From contig BSQZ01000111.1 in assembly GCA_033239005.1 (NCBI GenBank), positions 248,001 through 312,000 of the forward strand: a stretch of DNA of 64,000 nucleotides, in the 5' to 3' direction. The DNA is from Lamellibrachia satsuma. Taxonomy: Eukaryota > Annelida > Polychaeta > Sabellida > Siboglinidae. The notes beneath the pieces were generated by a model, which searched no databases, was not told the origin of the DNA, and was given only the letters and a program-made list of their open reading frames with translations. Of this stretch, positions 36,494 through 49,560 are shown piece by piece (the first letter of the stretch is position 1; each line of letters opens with the position of its first letter). The position numbers and the translations under genes are program-made.

Positions 36494-36585
36494 AAGGTGG
36501 AGGTGGAGGTGGAGGTGGAGGTGGAGGTGGAGGTGGAGGCGGAGGCAGGCGGAGGCGGAGGCGGAGGCGGAGGCGGAGGTGGCGG
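36494..36585. repeat. (GGAGGT/GGAGGC)n hexanucleotide tract
   Basis: About 15 units, first ggaggt then ggaggc. The G-pairs spaced this way could form stacked two-tetrad G-quadruplexes. Proline- and histidine-rich minus ORFs across it are by-products. Confidence 0.95.
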
Positions 36586-36832
36586 ACAGGAATAGCCTTC
36601 CACATCCCGTTCTAAGACGGGCACCACATCGAAAAAGGAGAAGAGGCAGACCGATGCGAAGATGATTGCGCGAGTGAATTATTACATCTTCTTCCCACGT
36701 GGAAGCCACCTCACCAATTCCCCAGTGTCTCCTCTCCTCCCTCTAGATCACTTGTCGCCGTGTCTCTCTGTACTTACCGCCCAGTCTGTTCTTTCAACGC
36801 CTGCGTTTTCCAGACCCGAGGTTTTTACACGC
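36586..36832. other. short spacer between simple-repeat tracts
   Basis: Mixed-composition DNA. A 140-codon plus ORF (36662-37084) runs through here and the next CA-rich tract. Its content is compositional only. Confidence 0.4.
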
Positions 36833-36891
36833 GCTCGCACGCACGCACGCTCGCACGCACGCACGCACGCACGCACCTACACACACACACA
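36833..36891. repeat. (CGCA)n/(CA)n microsatellite
   Basis: A run of CGCA/CTCGCA units passing into a CA tract. Confidence 0.9.
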
Positions 36892-37229
36892 TCCCTATTT
36901 CCGCATTTCTCGCCTCCATCTACCACCCTCTTCTGCTTTTTATATTCTCCTTGTAAATCTGTCTTCATCCATTCCAGTCCGCCGCAGTTTGTTCCCAACT
37001 AACTTCCTCTTTATGTGTTCCTTCATTCAAACCTCTTCTTACAATTCAACCTCCCTCCCTCTGTCATCCCTCATCATTCCATGAACCCGGTTACCTGTTC
37101 CCAGTTACATGTAGCGTGTGCTAGTGTTTCCAAACCCACACCCACGGCACAGTGTTCCATCAAATAAGTCTCCACCTTCCTCTCCCACAGGATTCCTCCC
37201 ATTTTTTTCAACTCCTGTCACCATCTTCG

Positions 37230-37505
37230 TACATGTACGTGCGTGCGTGCATGTACGTGCGTGCGTGCAGGTCTCAGTCAGTCAGTCAGTATGTATGTAT
37301 GTACATGCATGTATGTATGCATGCATGCATGCATGTATGTATGTATGTATGTATGTATGTATGTATGTATGTATGTATGTATGTATGTATGTATGTATGT
37401 ATGTATGTATGTATATATGTAATACTATGTGTGTGCGCGCGTACGTGTGTGCGTGCGTACGTGTGTGCATGCGTACGTGTGTGCGTGCGTGCGCGTACGT
37501 TCGTC
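37230..37505. repeat. compound GTGC/GTCA/TATG/GTGTGCGT microsatellite
   Basis: Successive short-unit tracts: gtgcgtgc-type to 37270, gtca to 37290, a nearly pure (TATG)n at 37290-37420, then gtgtgcgtgcgtac-type to 37505. The Cys-Met-Tyr-Val peptides read from it are artefacts. Confidence 0.95.
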
Positions 37506-37590
37506 AGTCAGTACCTCTTCCCAATCTCTGTACACTACTGCACCAATCGGTTAAGTTCTGTCCACTTAAATCCATTTTATACAGAACAAG

Positions 37591-38983
37591 TTTTGAACTA
37601 CTGCTGATATCTTTGGCTGCGAGGACTCCCGGGTCACGTTGTGGTCAGCACTGTTTTGAACTACTGCTGCTGTCTCTGGCTGCGAGGACTCCCGGGTCAC
37701 GTTGTGGTCAGCACTGTTTTGAACTACTGCTGCTGTCTCTGGCTGCGAGGACTCCCGGGTCACGTTGTGGTCAGCACTGTTTTGAACTACTGCTGCTGTC
37801 TTTGGCTGCGAGGACTCCCGGGTCACGTTGTGGTCAGCACTGTTTTGAACTACTGCTGCTTTCTCTGGCTGCGAGGACTCCCGGGTCACGTTGTGGTCAG
37901 CACTGTTTTGAACTACTGCTGCTGTCTCTGGCTGCGAGGACTCCCGGGTCACGTTGTGGTCAGCACTGTTTTGAACTACTGCTGCTGTCTCTGGCTGCGA
38001 GGACTCCCGGGTCACGTTGTGGTCAGCACTGTTTTGAACTATTGCTGCTGTCTCTGGCTGCGAGGACTCCCGGGTCATGTTGTGGTCAGCACTGTTTTGA
38101 ACTACTGCTGCTGTCTTTGGCTGCGAGGACTCCCGGGTCACGTTGTGGTCAGCACTGTTTTGAACTACTGCTGCTGTCTCTGGCTGCGAGGACTCCCGGG
38201 TCACGTTGTGGTCAGCACTGTTTTGGACTATTGCTGCTGTCTCTGGCTGCGAGGACTCCCGGGTCACGTTGTGGTCAGCACTGTTTTGAACTACTGCTGC
38301 TTTCTCTGGCTGCGAGGACTCCCGGGTCACGTTGTGGTCAGCACTGTTTTGAACTACTGCTGCTGTCTTTGGCTGCGAGGACTCCCGGGTCATGTTGTGG
38401 TCAGCACTGTTTTGGACTATTGCTGCTGTCTCTGGCTACGAGGACTCCCGGGTCACGTTGTGGTCAGCACTGTTTTGAACTACTGCTGCTGTCTCTGGCT
38501 ACGAGGACTCCCGGGTCACGTTGTGGTCAGCACTGTTTTGAACTACTGCTGCTGTCTCTGGCTGCGAGGACTCCCGGGTCACGTTGTGGTCAGCACTGTT
38601 TTGGACTATTGCTGCTGTCTCTGGCTACGAGGACTCCCGGGTCACGTTGTAGTCAGCACTGTTTTGAACTACTGCTGCTGTCTCTGGCTACGAGGACTCC
38701 CGGGTCACGTTGTGGTCAGCACTGTTTTGAACTACTGCTGCTGTCTCTGGCTGCGAGGACTCCCGGGTCACGTTGTGGTCAGCACTGTTTTGAACTACTG
38801 CTGCTTTCTCTGGCTGCGAGGACTCCCGGGTCACGTTGTGGTCAGCACTGTTTTGAACTACTGCTGCTGTCTTTGGCTGCGAGGACTCCCGGGTCACGTT
38901 GTGGTCAGCACTGTTTTGGACTATTGCTGCTGTCTCTGGCTACGAGGACTCCCGGGTCACGTTGTGGTCAGCACTGTTTTGGA
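37591..38983. repeat. 63-bp minisatellite, ~22 copies, three frames open
   Basis: Units of exactly 63 bp starting 'ttttgaactactgctgctgt'. They contain 'gaggactcccgggtcacgtt'. Because 63 is divisible by three, frames stay open across the array: two on the plus strand (622 and 469 codons) and one on the minus strand (interrupted, 275 and 69 codons). The longest plus ORF starts in the upstream microsatellite, so it is unlikely to be a gene. Variants (gctgcgagg/gctacgagg, ttgaac/ttggac, gtctctgg/ttctctgg) recur with a multi-unit period toward the right end. This indicates duplication of blocks. Confidence 0.96.
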
Positions 38984-39127
38984 TAAAAGGAACTTTGCAT
39001 TTATGGAACAGTTTCAACTGTTTAAAAAAGTTCCAACACGCTCCTTATAGCGAGCGTACAATACGTGCAGAAATCGTATCTGACCCCAACATAACCAACG
39101 TTACCATTGCAATTTAATGCAACCACA

Positions 39128-39356
39128 TGCGGGCATGCCCGTCAACGTGGGCGACATGCCCGTCTACGTGGGAGACTTGCCCGTCTACGTGGACGGCAGG
39201 AGCGTCAACGCGGGCGACACGTCTGTCTACGTGAGTAACTATTGGTACCCGTTTCGGTGATCGATATGCCCGTCTACATGGGCGAAATGCCTGCTGCGTG
39301 GGCGACATGTCTGTTTGCGCGGGCGACATGCCTGTTTGCGTGGGCGACATGCCGTG
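39128..39356. repeat. degenerate 21-bp minisatellite, about 10 copies
   Basis: Units of the form 'gcccgtctacgtgggcgacat', broken by about 30 bp of unrelated sequence near 39240. CpG-rich. Confidence 0.85.
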
Positions 39357-39944
39357 GGAGGTTAAGAGATTGAGTTCCCGTGCAAGTTGGGAGCAATAAC
39401 ATCTTTGTTGATTTCTTTCATCCAAATATGTGCGCGCGTGCGTGCGCGCACACAAAGTCTTTTGTTTACTGACAGCAGTAAGTATTCATACCAGTGGGGA
39501 CAAGTCTTACCCTATTGTTTCACATGGCATTATCTCCGCATTGTCTCATATTTGTTTCAGAACACATTTTTAGGCAATGTCTCACAGCACATGCAAGTAG
39601 TTCTGATTACAGCCAACCAGCCAGTCAAATTTGTATTGCTGAAGCTGTCACACCTATACGGTCACATACTAGATAGTTTTGTAAACTGGCCACATTCACC
39701 AGGTTCACCAGGAGAAGAGAATACCTGGCTACAGAGAGGGGTGGATATCTAAACGAATAGTCTTCGCGCAGTAATTGCATCGTGGCTGAATGCTTCCCAG
39801 AGACGTCGACATGGCGACACTAGCCCGGCTAGAACCATGGAAAGACACGACTGTAAGATCCGGGGTTGATTTTGTAAACACTTATAATTATCAACCCTTC
39901 CTCGTGGTTTTGAAAAGAGGGGTTCGGACGTTTACAATCAGCCG
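39357..39944. other. gene-free, no recognised feature
   Basis: A 121-codon plus ORF (39387-39752) has no recognisable domain. Nothing else is seen. Confidence 0.4.
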
Positions 39945-40045
39945 GGCATTTATGGGATGATTCTGAAAAATGTTACAGTTAAAACAAATTCTCTCAAAAA
40001 GTGGGTTCATTCGAACCCCCCCCCCCGCCCGAGAGCGGGGGTGAA
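39945..40045 (+). repeat. dispersed ~95-bp repeat, copy 2 of 3
   Basis: 'ttctgaaaaatgttacagtt', 'aaacaaattctctc' and 'gggttcattcgaaccc' occur in the same order as at 15300 and 44092. A run of Cs follows. Confidence 0.75.
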
Positions 40046-40954
40046 TTACGCTCGACATGTTAATAACAGGATAGCAATTTCAAAAGCCCCATACTCGTGG
40101 ACCAGGGTTGGTACTGTTTTCACACTTGCGGATCCAACCGAACGAAAAGTCGAATTGAACGTTTAGGATCTCGGGGGGGGGGGCAAAATAAGCTTGTTCA
40201 ACCATTTTTTGTCATGCTTCCACGTGGTGGCGCAACACATTGTACACAAAATAGTGTTATGACAAAGCCATATGGAGGGGAGACATTGCCCGGTGGCCCA
40301 CCTATATACGCCAGTGCCAACCAGTTAATATGCATACTGACTGGTGTCCGGTTTTCAGTCATATACGGTGAATAAAAAAGCAGAAAATAATGTGTTTGTC
40401 CGGGACACAAATAAACCACAGATCTATGTATAAACCAAATGCCTCCAGTTACTGCTAAATATACTGCACATGTTATCAATTTCAACCCGTCTCAGTTTCT
40501 ATTTACAGTCAATCAATCGTAACTGCACATTTATTCGCTGCTGAACCCAGCAAGCAATTACACTGCGTGGTGTTATTGGTCTTAATATTTCTCTACATCG
40601 TTTACGGATTCCGAATCTGACAAAAGTGGAATAATGTTATCCCACGATACGTAATAAATAGTTGTCGCAGTGTCGTCGGTCATGACAGATGTCGTTAGTG
40701 TCACTTAATATCACAACTATGCAAGCGTATTTGTGAATAGCAGATATATATATTATATTACAGTGAAAGTTCAGAGCTGACGTCATTGCATCGCCCTTGA
40801 CAACCGTGTCTTTTCCCGTTTGGCTTCCTTTTCGAGTTCTCGTGACGTAATCATTCTCACAGAAAGGCTGGGTCTTACATTTGATGCAATATTTTTTTTC
40901 AAATATCAAGAGCAAGATATTTTTCCTTTATTATGGAAATCATGCGCATGCGCG
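40046..40954. other. gene-free, no recognised feature
   Basis: Mixed-composition DNA, with an 11-12-base G run near 40170. Short ORFs only. Confidence 0.4.
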
Positions 40955-41237
40955 CTATTTGGTTTTGTGGACCTAGAAAAGGCGTTTGACACATACAGTG
41001 TCAACAGAATTCCCATTTGTTGTTATAAATCGGATGGAGGTTGAAGAGACAGATGTTAGAATGGTGGAAGCAATGTAAAAGGAGCCAACGGCGGTGGTGG
41101 GAGTTGAGGGAAAGACTTCAACACATGCAGTTTGGAGTGGGAGCAGGCCTTAGACAGGGAAGTGCCTTGAGCCCCCTGTTTTTCATTATGGTTTGTTGGC
41201 AGGGGGGTGTCAGCCAGTCGTTGTCATACCTAAGAAC

Positions 41238-41398
41238 CGGGGGGGGGGACAAATGTGTCGTTCTACTTACATAAGGGTTAATATTAGCCGGCTGCTAATA
41301 CTTCAGTCTTTACATTGACACTAGTTCCGATGTAGGCTTATGTGTACGCGTTCCTTTACCATAATATTTGCAACGGACACAGGGGGTCCCCCCCCCCG
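41238..41398. mobile_element. 161-bp MITE-like insertion with G-capped inverted repeats
   Basis: The left end is c, ten Gs, then 'acaaatgtgtcgtt'. The right end read on the minus strand is c, ten Gs, then 'accccctgtgtccgtt'. These imperfect inverted repeats of about 27 bp lie inside the decayed LINE, between its GSALSPL block and its YVDD block. No convincing target-site duplication is visible. Confidence 0.5.
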
Positions 41399-41690
41399 TA
41401 CCCACTGCTGGAACCTGATCAGTGCAAAAATGTCGGAACAGGAAGAACTGAAGGAGACAGGTCTTCTGTATGTTGACGACGTAGCAGTGGTGGTAAATAG
41501 CAAGGAAGAACTACAGAAGACATCACAAGAATGGAATAACACCTTCAGAAAGCATGGCCTCCGAAAGAATTATGAGAAGATCTCGAAGTAATGTGGACAG
41601 ACGAACTAGAGGTGGACTTGCATGTAGTAGTTGATGGAAAAAACATTAAGCAATTGGACAGCTTTGTGTACATAGACGGAACAGTGTGAG

Positions 41691-42753
41691 AGGGTGGGAG
41701 GTATGAGCGACAACATGGAGGAGGGTGGGAGGTATGAGCGACAACATGGAGGAGGGTGGGAGGTATGAGCGACAACATGGAGGAGGGTGGGAGGTATGAG
41801 CGACAACATGGAGGAGGATGGGAGGTATGAGCGACAACATGGAGGAGGGTGGGAGGTATGAGCGACAACATGGAGGAGGGTGGGAGGTATGAGCGACAAC
41901 ATGGAGGAGGGTGGGAGGTATGAGCGACAACATGGAGGAGGGTGGGAGGTATGAGCGACAACATGGAGGAGGGTGGGAGGTATGAGCGACAACATGGAGG
42001 AGGATGGGAGGTATGAGCGACAACATGGAGGAGGGTGGGAGGTATGAGCGACAACATGGAAGAGGGTGGGAGGTATGAGCGACAACATGGAGGAAGGTGG
42101 GAGGTATGAGCGACAACATGGAGGAGGGTGGGAGGTATGAGCGACAACATGGAAGAGGGTGGGAGGTATGAGCGACAACATGGAGGAGGGTGGGAGGTAT
42201 GAGCGACAACATGGAGGAGGGTGGGAGGTATGAGCGACAACATGGAGGAGGGTGGGAGGTATGAGCGACAACATGGAAGAAGGTGGGAGGTATGAGCGAC
42301 AACATGGAGGAGGGTGGGAGGTATGAGCGACAACATGGAAGAAGGTGGGAGGTATGAGCGACAACATGGAGGAGGGTGGGAGGTATGAGCGACAACATGG
42401 AAGAGGGTGGGAGGTATGAGCGACAACATGGAGGAGGGTGGGAGGTATGAGCGACAACATGGAGGAGGGTGGGAGGTATGAGCGACAACATGGAGGAGGG
42501 TGGGAGGTATGAGCGACAACATGGAAGAGGGTGGGAGGTATGAGCGACAACATGGAGGAGGGTGGGAGGTATGAGCGACAACATGGAAGAAGGTGGGAGG
42601 TATGAGCGACAACATGGAGGAGGGTGGGAGGTATGAGCGACAACATGGAAGAGGGTGGGAGGTATGAGCGACAACATGGAGGAGGGTGGGAGGTATGAGC
42701 GACAACATGGAGGAGGGTGGGAGGTATGAGCGACAACATGGAGGAGGGTGGGA
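41691..42753. repeat. 31-bp minisatellite, about 34 copies, inside a LINE ORF
   Basis: Units of exactly 31 bp beginning 'gggtgggaggtatgagcgac'. The first unit is continuous with the LINE coding sequence to its left ('gtgtgagagggtgggagg'). Since 31 is not a multiple of three and the unit lacks stops on the minus strand, all three minus frames are open (387, 377 and 423 codons), which are meaningless. Variants gag/gaag and ggatg occur in recurrent blocks. Confidence 0.96.
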
Positions 42754-42780
42754 GCTATTACGTGGGACACAAAGTTAAAG

Positions 42781-42782
<2 letters not shown>

Positions 42783-42821
<39 letters not shown>
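42783..42821. repeat. (TA)n microsatellite
   Basis: About 19 TA units immediately 3' of the 31-bp array. Confidence 0.95.
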
Positions 42822-42824
<3 letters not shown>

Positions 42825-43174
42825 GGAAATGTGTGGTAACAGCTTGTGTATATGTGTTGGGAACACTTTCACTGACGGGGAGACCGGGGGGGTGAAGCTA
42901 CAGGCGGCAGGGAACAACTGGGTTCGCAGAATACGTAATTAAAGTGAAACAAGAAGACAAAGTAGATAGGAGAGGAAGACCGAACTTGAGATGGAGGGAC
43001 AGTGTCAAGAGATATCGAAAGGGCAGATGAGAACAGCCGAGAGTGGGGGTGAATGACAGAAGATCGCGATGGATGGAGAAGAGACAGTAAGTGGTGTAGC
43101 CCTCATTCGCAAAGAACAAATGGGAAAGAAGAAGATTTTATGTATGGATTGCAAGGTATATATTACATGGTACA

Positions 43175-43715
43175 TCCACTTTAAGTCAAGTCTCGAGTCA
43201 TCTCTCTGAATTCCAAGTCAAGCTACTAGCGTTCACCGTTCAAGCAACAAGTCAAGTCTCACTCATACACATGACGAATATCAATAATCTAGGTTTCAGT
43301 CGTTATCAAGGAGATGAATTGGTGTTAGGCAACCATGCAAAACTTACAGTAAACCATGTTTAAATTAACACAAAGTTCTAATGATCTTAATGATCACATT
43401 ATGACTAATTTATGACATTAAACGTGACCTAGGAATTGTCAAAGTTCATACAGCTAACAACTGGCTTGTGCTATCACGTTTCTGAACTCTGAAATCACTA
43501 TCAGACAGCAGACCGGAGTGATTGCTGGTTAATGATTACCAGACTGGTTGGCAAGTAAAGTTTCAAGTCATTGACCTGCAAGTAAAGTCAAGTCTCAATT
43601 CAATGACCTGCAAGTTCAAGTCAAGTATTGAGTTATCCACCTGAATTCCAAGTCAAATCAAAATGTGCGACTCAAAGTCCGACTCGAGTCACACTCTGTG
43701 ACTCGAGCCATCAAA
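43175..43715. repeat. AAGTCAAGTCTC-rich dispersed-repeat-like segment
   Basis: 'aagtcaagtctc', 'ttccaagtcaa', 'cctgcaagt' and 'actcgagtca' recur in clusters at the left (43180-43265) and right (43555-43710) ends, with unique DNA between. The right end contains 'gactcgagtcacactctgtgactcgagcc'-type palindromic words. This looks like a non-autonomous element with repetitive subterminal regions. The family is not assigned. Confidence 0.5.
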
Positions 43716-44091
43716 AGCTTTCCAATGGGTAACACACACATGTCTATAACATGAACGCATTTAAAAAATACTAACGTAGTTTAATGGCGTTCAGTTTTAA
43801 AGTTTTCCTTTCGCTGCCTCGGGTTACCTTACACTAGGTAGGATAATGAACTACATCCTCCATATCATATAATATCTTCGCCACCCTGCCTTACGATGCG
43901 GGGTGGTTTTCGGTTGCGGGTATTTACACTACAACGGTTGGTTTGACTGCAGTGCACATCAGGGTCGCTACGGTACTGAGCCCAGCTTGGCCGAGGGGCC
44001 CACTTTACATACACACGAACTACATACATACAAGCATACACACATACGAAAAACATCAGACCCGTCCTTGGGGTTTCGATGGTACATAATC
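43716..44091. other. gene-free, no recognised feature
   Basis: Mixed-composition DNA. Overlapping short ORFs on both strands (43865-44189) have no recognised domain. Confidence 0.4.
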
Positions 44092-44187
44092 AGTCGGGGG
44101 TTTCTGGGACTATTTCTGTAAATGTTACAGTTAAACACAATTCTCTGGGGGGGGGTTCGTTCGAACCCCCTCTGAGGACGAGCATGC
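44092..44187 (+). repeat. dispersed ~95-bp repeat, copy 3 of 3
   Basis: 'tttctgtaaatgttacagtt', 'aaacacaattctct', a G-run and 'ggttcgttcgaacccc', in the same order as copies 1 and 2. Confidence 0.75.
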
Positions 44188-44275
44188 ATTCTTTATTGTC
44201 ACGTTCGTCTTCTCGCATTTCTGTCGTTGTACAATACAACACAATGCAATATATGTTTAACAAAAACAGACACAG

Positions 44276-44660
44276 GGAGGTTAAGAGGAAATCAGATTGA
44301 AGTTTTTAAGATATTGAATGGGTATGAAAATATTAATAGAAATACGTTTTCTCACTTCAGAAAGAGCACAGTAGAACTAGAGAACATGAGGTAAAATGAG
44401 TAAACTCTCATTGTAGATTGGATATCAGGTATTCGTTCTCAAAGAGGACAGCACATTAATGGAACAAATTATCTACGGATTATGTAACTGCTAGCAGCGT
44501 GAATATGTTGAAAAACAGGGTTGACACATATCTCAGGAGGGCGGGTTACACGTAGATGAACATTTTTGGACTATCGGTAAACCAATGGCTTCCTTGACCA
44601 CTCGCCATCTGGGAATTTGGCTTGGATGGCAAATATTGTTATATTTTGTTAAATTTAAAA
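44276..44660 (+). mobile_element. CR1-type LINE, copy D: 3' end only
   Basis: Matches the last ~385 bp of copies A and B. The decayed ORF2 C-terminus begins at the RLRGDQIEVFK block, ends with 'gggttacacgtag' at about 44555, and is followed by the shared 3' UTR words 'ccaatggcttccttg' and 'gccatctgg'. The end shows 'atattgttatattttgtt', a diverged form of the terminal 10-bp repeat. It is severely 5'-truncated and older than A and B. Confidence 0.85.
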
Positions 44661-45640
44661 CATTTCGATTGCGTTAAAATCCTCGGGGAACAAAAGGGGT
44701 CCTAAAAAGCAGTTTCTAATCGATGAACGATTCCGGTTGTAAACAGTTGGATTGGTACGATTAGGAGCTAAGCGAGTTTAAACTGGTGGGTTTTTAGATT
44801 ACGGCGAAATGATTCCTACGGACTTAATTAACGCTAATATGGAGTGAGTTCCACTGAATAGTTGCGGCAACTGAGAAAGCTCTAGTTTCAATGTTTGACT
44901 TAACACGCGTTGTCCTGCTTCGTCGGCGCCGACTGCTCGGTCGCCATTAATCGAGGATAGGTCGCCAGTTAGTAACAGCTGTTTGTGCATTTGAGGGTCT
45001 GCCTTCTTAAAGAGAGCTGCCATCTACTGGGAATTCATAGTAGCATATTTGCTAGGCGATAACAATCTGATTACCGCTGGGTGGTGACACTATTTATATT
45101 GTAATGGCCGCCGAGACAGTGTTTATAACGTAATAATTATTATTGCATCACCTCTGAACGTGAAGTGGGCGAGTGGCCGCATAAGGATTTTTTACGATTA
45201 CCGTCAGAGGGCTCCACTGTTCGTTGTCAGCAGGTTGCTTTTTTGATTTACACAACAAATAGAATAACGTGTACAACGGGGGAAGACCTGACCGGTAATT
45301 CGGTGCTATAAACAAAGAACATGACGGTAACACCGCAGACAGGGAGGGAATCTCGGTTATTGTTATGAAGCACAGGCGCTTCGTCGGATGGGACTGAACA
45401 TTTCGTCGAGGACATTACCAATAGTCTGAAGGACAGGACAGTAGAAAATGAAGAATACAATAAATGTACGTGCATTAATTGGCCTCGTAGATGAGACGTG
45501 GGGAGATTTAACCATATTTGAAGACATTATTGGATGAGGGCGATATTGACGGAAATAGGGAAGGTGGTAGGACCATGCGGCACTGTGTATCGATACAAAC
45601 GACGCGTTGACTGGAGTGGTTATCTTAAGGATAACAAATA
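44661..45640. other. 3' flank of the tubulin gene, no recognised feature
   Basis: Short minus ORFs at 44799-45023 and 45148-45475 have no recognised domain. A small (TA)n lies at about 45644-45659. Confidence 0.4.
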
Positions 45641-45670
45641 CTTTATATATATATATATACTGAAATTAAG

Positions 45671-45676
45671 TTTATT
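45671..45676 (-). terminator. alpha-tubulin poly(A) signal
   Basis: AATAAA on the minus strand, about 145 bp past the tubulin stop codon. It is the only canonical signal in that stretch. Cleavage would fall near 45650-45660. Confidence 0.7.
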
Positions 45677-45820
45677 GTAAGAAATCACCGATGTTTCAGC
45701 GACCTTCCATGACGTCATCAAACGACAACAAGAACAAAATTATCAATGTATAAAGTTCCTCGTTTTGATAACATTATGCGACAGTCACCAAATATTTCCA
45801 TCAGCTTCTGTTAAGACGGT

Positions 45821-48720
<2,900 letters not shown>

Positions 48721-48843
48721 GTTGACTATTTGGTCTTTAGACGATCGACAAAATCGAAGAGGTAGCTTCGGCAAACGGATTCTCGCAACGCGCTTGATGG
48801 GACGTCGAGAGAACTGTGTTACGTAGTTAAGGCGCGGGCTTCC

Positions 48844-48897
48844 TTTTATACCCCGTCACGTCGTCACGGCAGCGAGTCACGCGCCGGAGTCACGTGA
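48844..48897 (-). promoter_or_regulatory. alpha-tubulin core promoter: TATA box and upstream CACGTG/CRE-like sites
   Basis: On the minus strand 'ggggtataaaagg' places TATAAAA at 48850-48844, about 125 bp upstream of the ATG. Transcription would start near 48815, giving a 5' leader of about 95 nt. Just upstream are 'gtgacgacgtgacg' (48868-48853, CRE-half-site-like) and the perfect E-box palindrome tcacgtga at 48890-48897. The factors are inferred from motif similarity only. Confidence 0.7.
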
Positions 48898-48899
48898 CC

Positions 48900-49560
48900 A
48901 GGCATCAATGCCGGTGGAGGCGCGCTCGCTGAAAACGTGTTCATACATGCATGCGTGAACCGTGGCTGGGGTCAATGCCGTCTGAAATGCCGGGCATGTT
49001 TCTACAGATCCTCGTAGTACAATAGGCCTTAATTGCATTTCTACAGCGGCACGTCAAAGCAAAGCGTAGGCTTTCGTGACAGGGGCCGTTCTCAATTGTC
49101 GAGATTTACCTGTTCGTAGATAGTGTACTAATTAAGGGGAAGGGGTTAAGGCCCACGAACTAATTTAAATAAATGTCAGTGGGGGTGGGGTTATAAAATT
49201 AATAGGGCCTACGATATGATATACGTAAATGTGGACGATTGTGAAAGGTTGCTATTTTACGGTAATTGCTGGTGGTCTGATACATGTTCCAGTTACTAAA
49301 AGCCGACTATAGTTTATTATTAACATGACATTGTGATAAACTAAACACTGACAGCTAGTCGTATAAAAAATCGACAAAATGCCCGTAACAGTTGCATTGT
49401 GCAACGTGCGTTAAAATGTCAATGACTAGCCATTATACCCAAGCACATAATGTATACACGCATACAGGGACCCATATTAAACCCATTGTTCAGCGCTTAG
49501 AACTTCTGCTACATAATTTATGATCAACTGTAATTCTATGGAACCCTGTAATTAAGTGGT
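48900..49560. other. upstream flank of the tubulin gene, no recognised feature
   Basis: CpG-moderate DNA becoming AT-rich. No further gene is seen before CR1 copy B. Confidence 0.4.

Larger units (their letters stand above)
40955..43135 (+). pseudogene. decayed LINE ORF2 (different family from CR1 copies), split by repeats
   Basis: Reverse-transcriptase blocks are recognisable in several plus-strand frames: FVDLEKAFD (40964-40990), AGLRQGSALSPLFFIMV (about 41143), and the catalytic box LLYVDDVAVVVNSKEEL (YVDD at 41469-41480). The next segment reads LHVVVDGKNIKQLDSFVY up to about 41680. After the 31-bp array the protein resumes as VVTACVYVLGTLSLT (about 42834), LQAAGNNWVRRI (about 42898) and a RRGRPNLRWRDSVKR-type block (about 42975). 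That is the usual C-terminal order of such LINEs. Stops and frameshifts are numerous. The endonuclease half is absent. The clade is not assigned. Confidence 0.82.

Noticed and set aside
37118..37600. Cys-Met-Tyr-Val and Thr-His repeat peptides
   Set aside because: Direct translations of (TATG)n and GTGC microsatellites.
41545..42917. Three overlapping proline/serine-rich minus-strand ORFs of 377-423 codons
   Set aside because: All three frames of a stop-free 31-bp unit stay open. They are by-products of the minisatellite, antisense to a LINE fragment.
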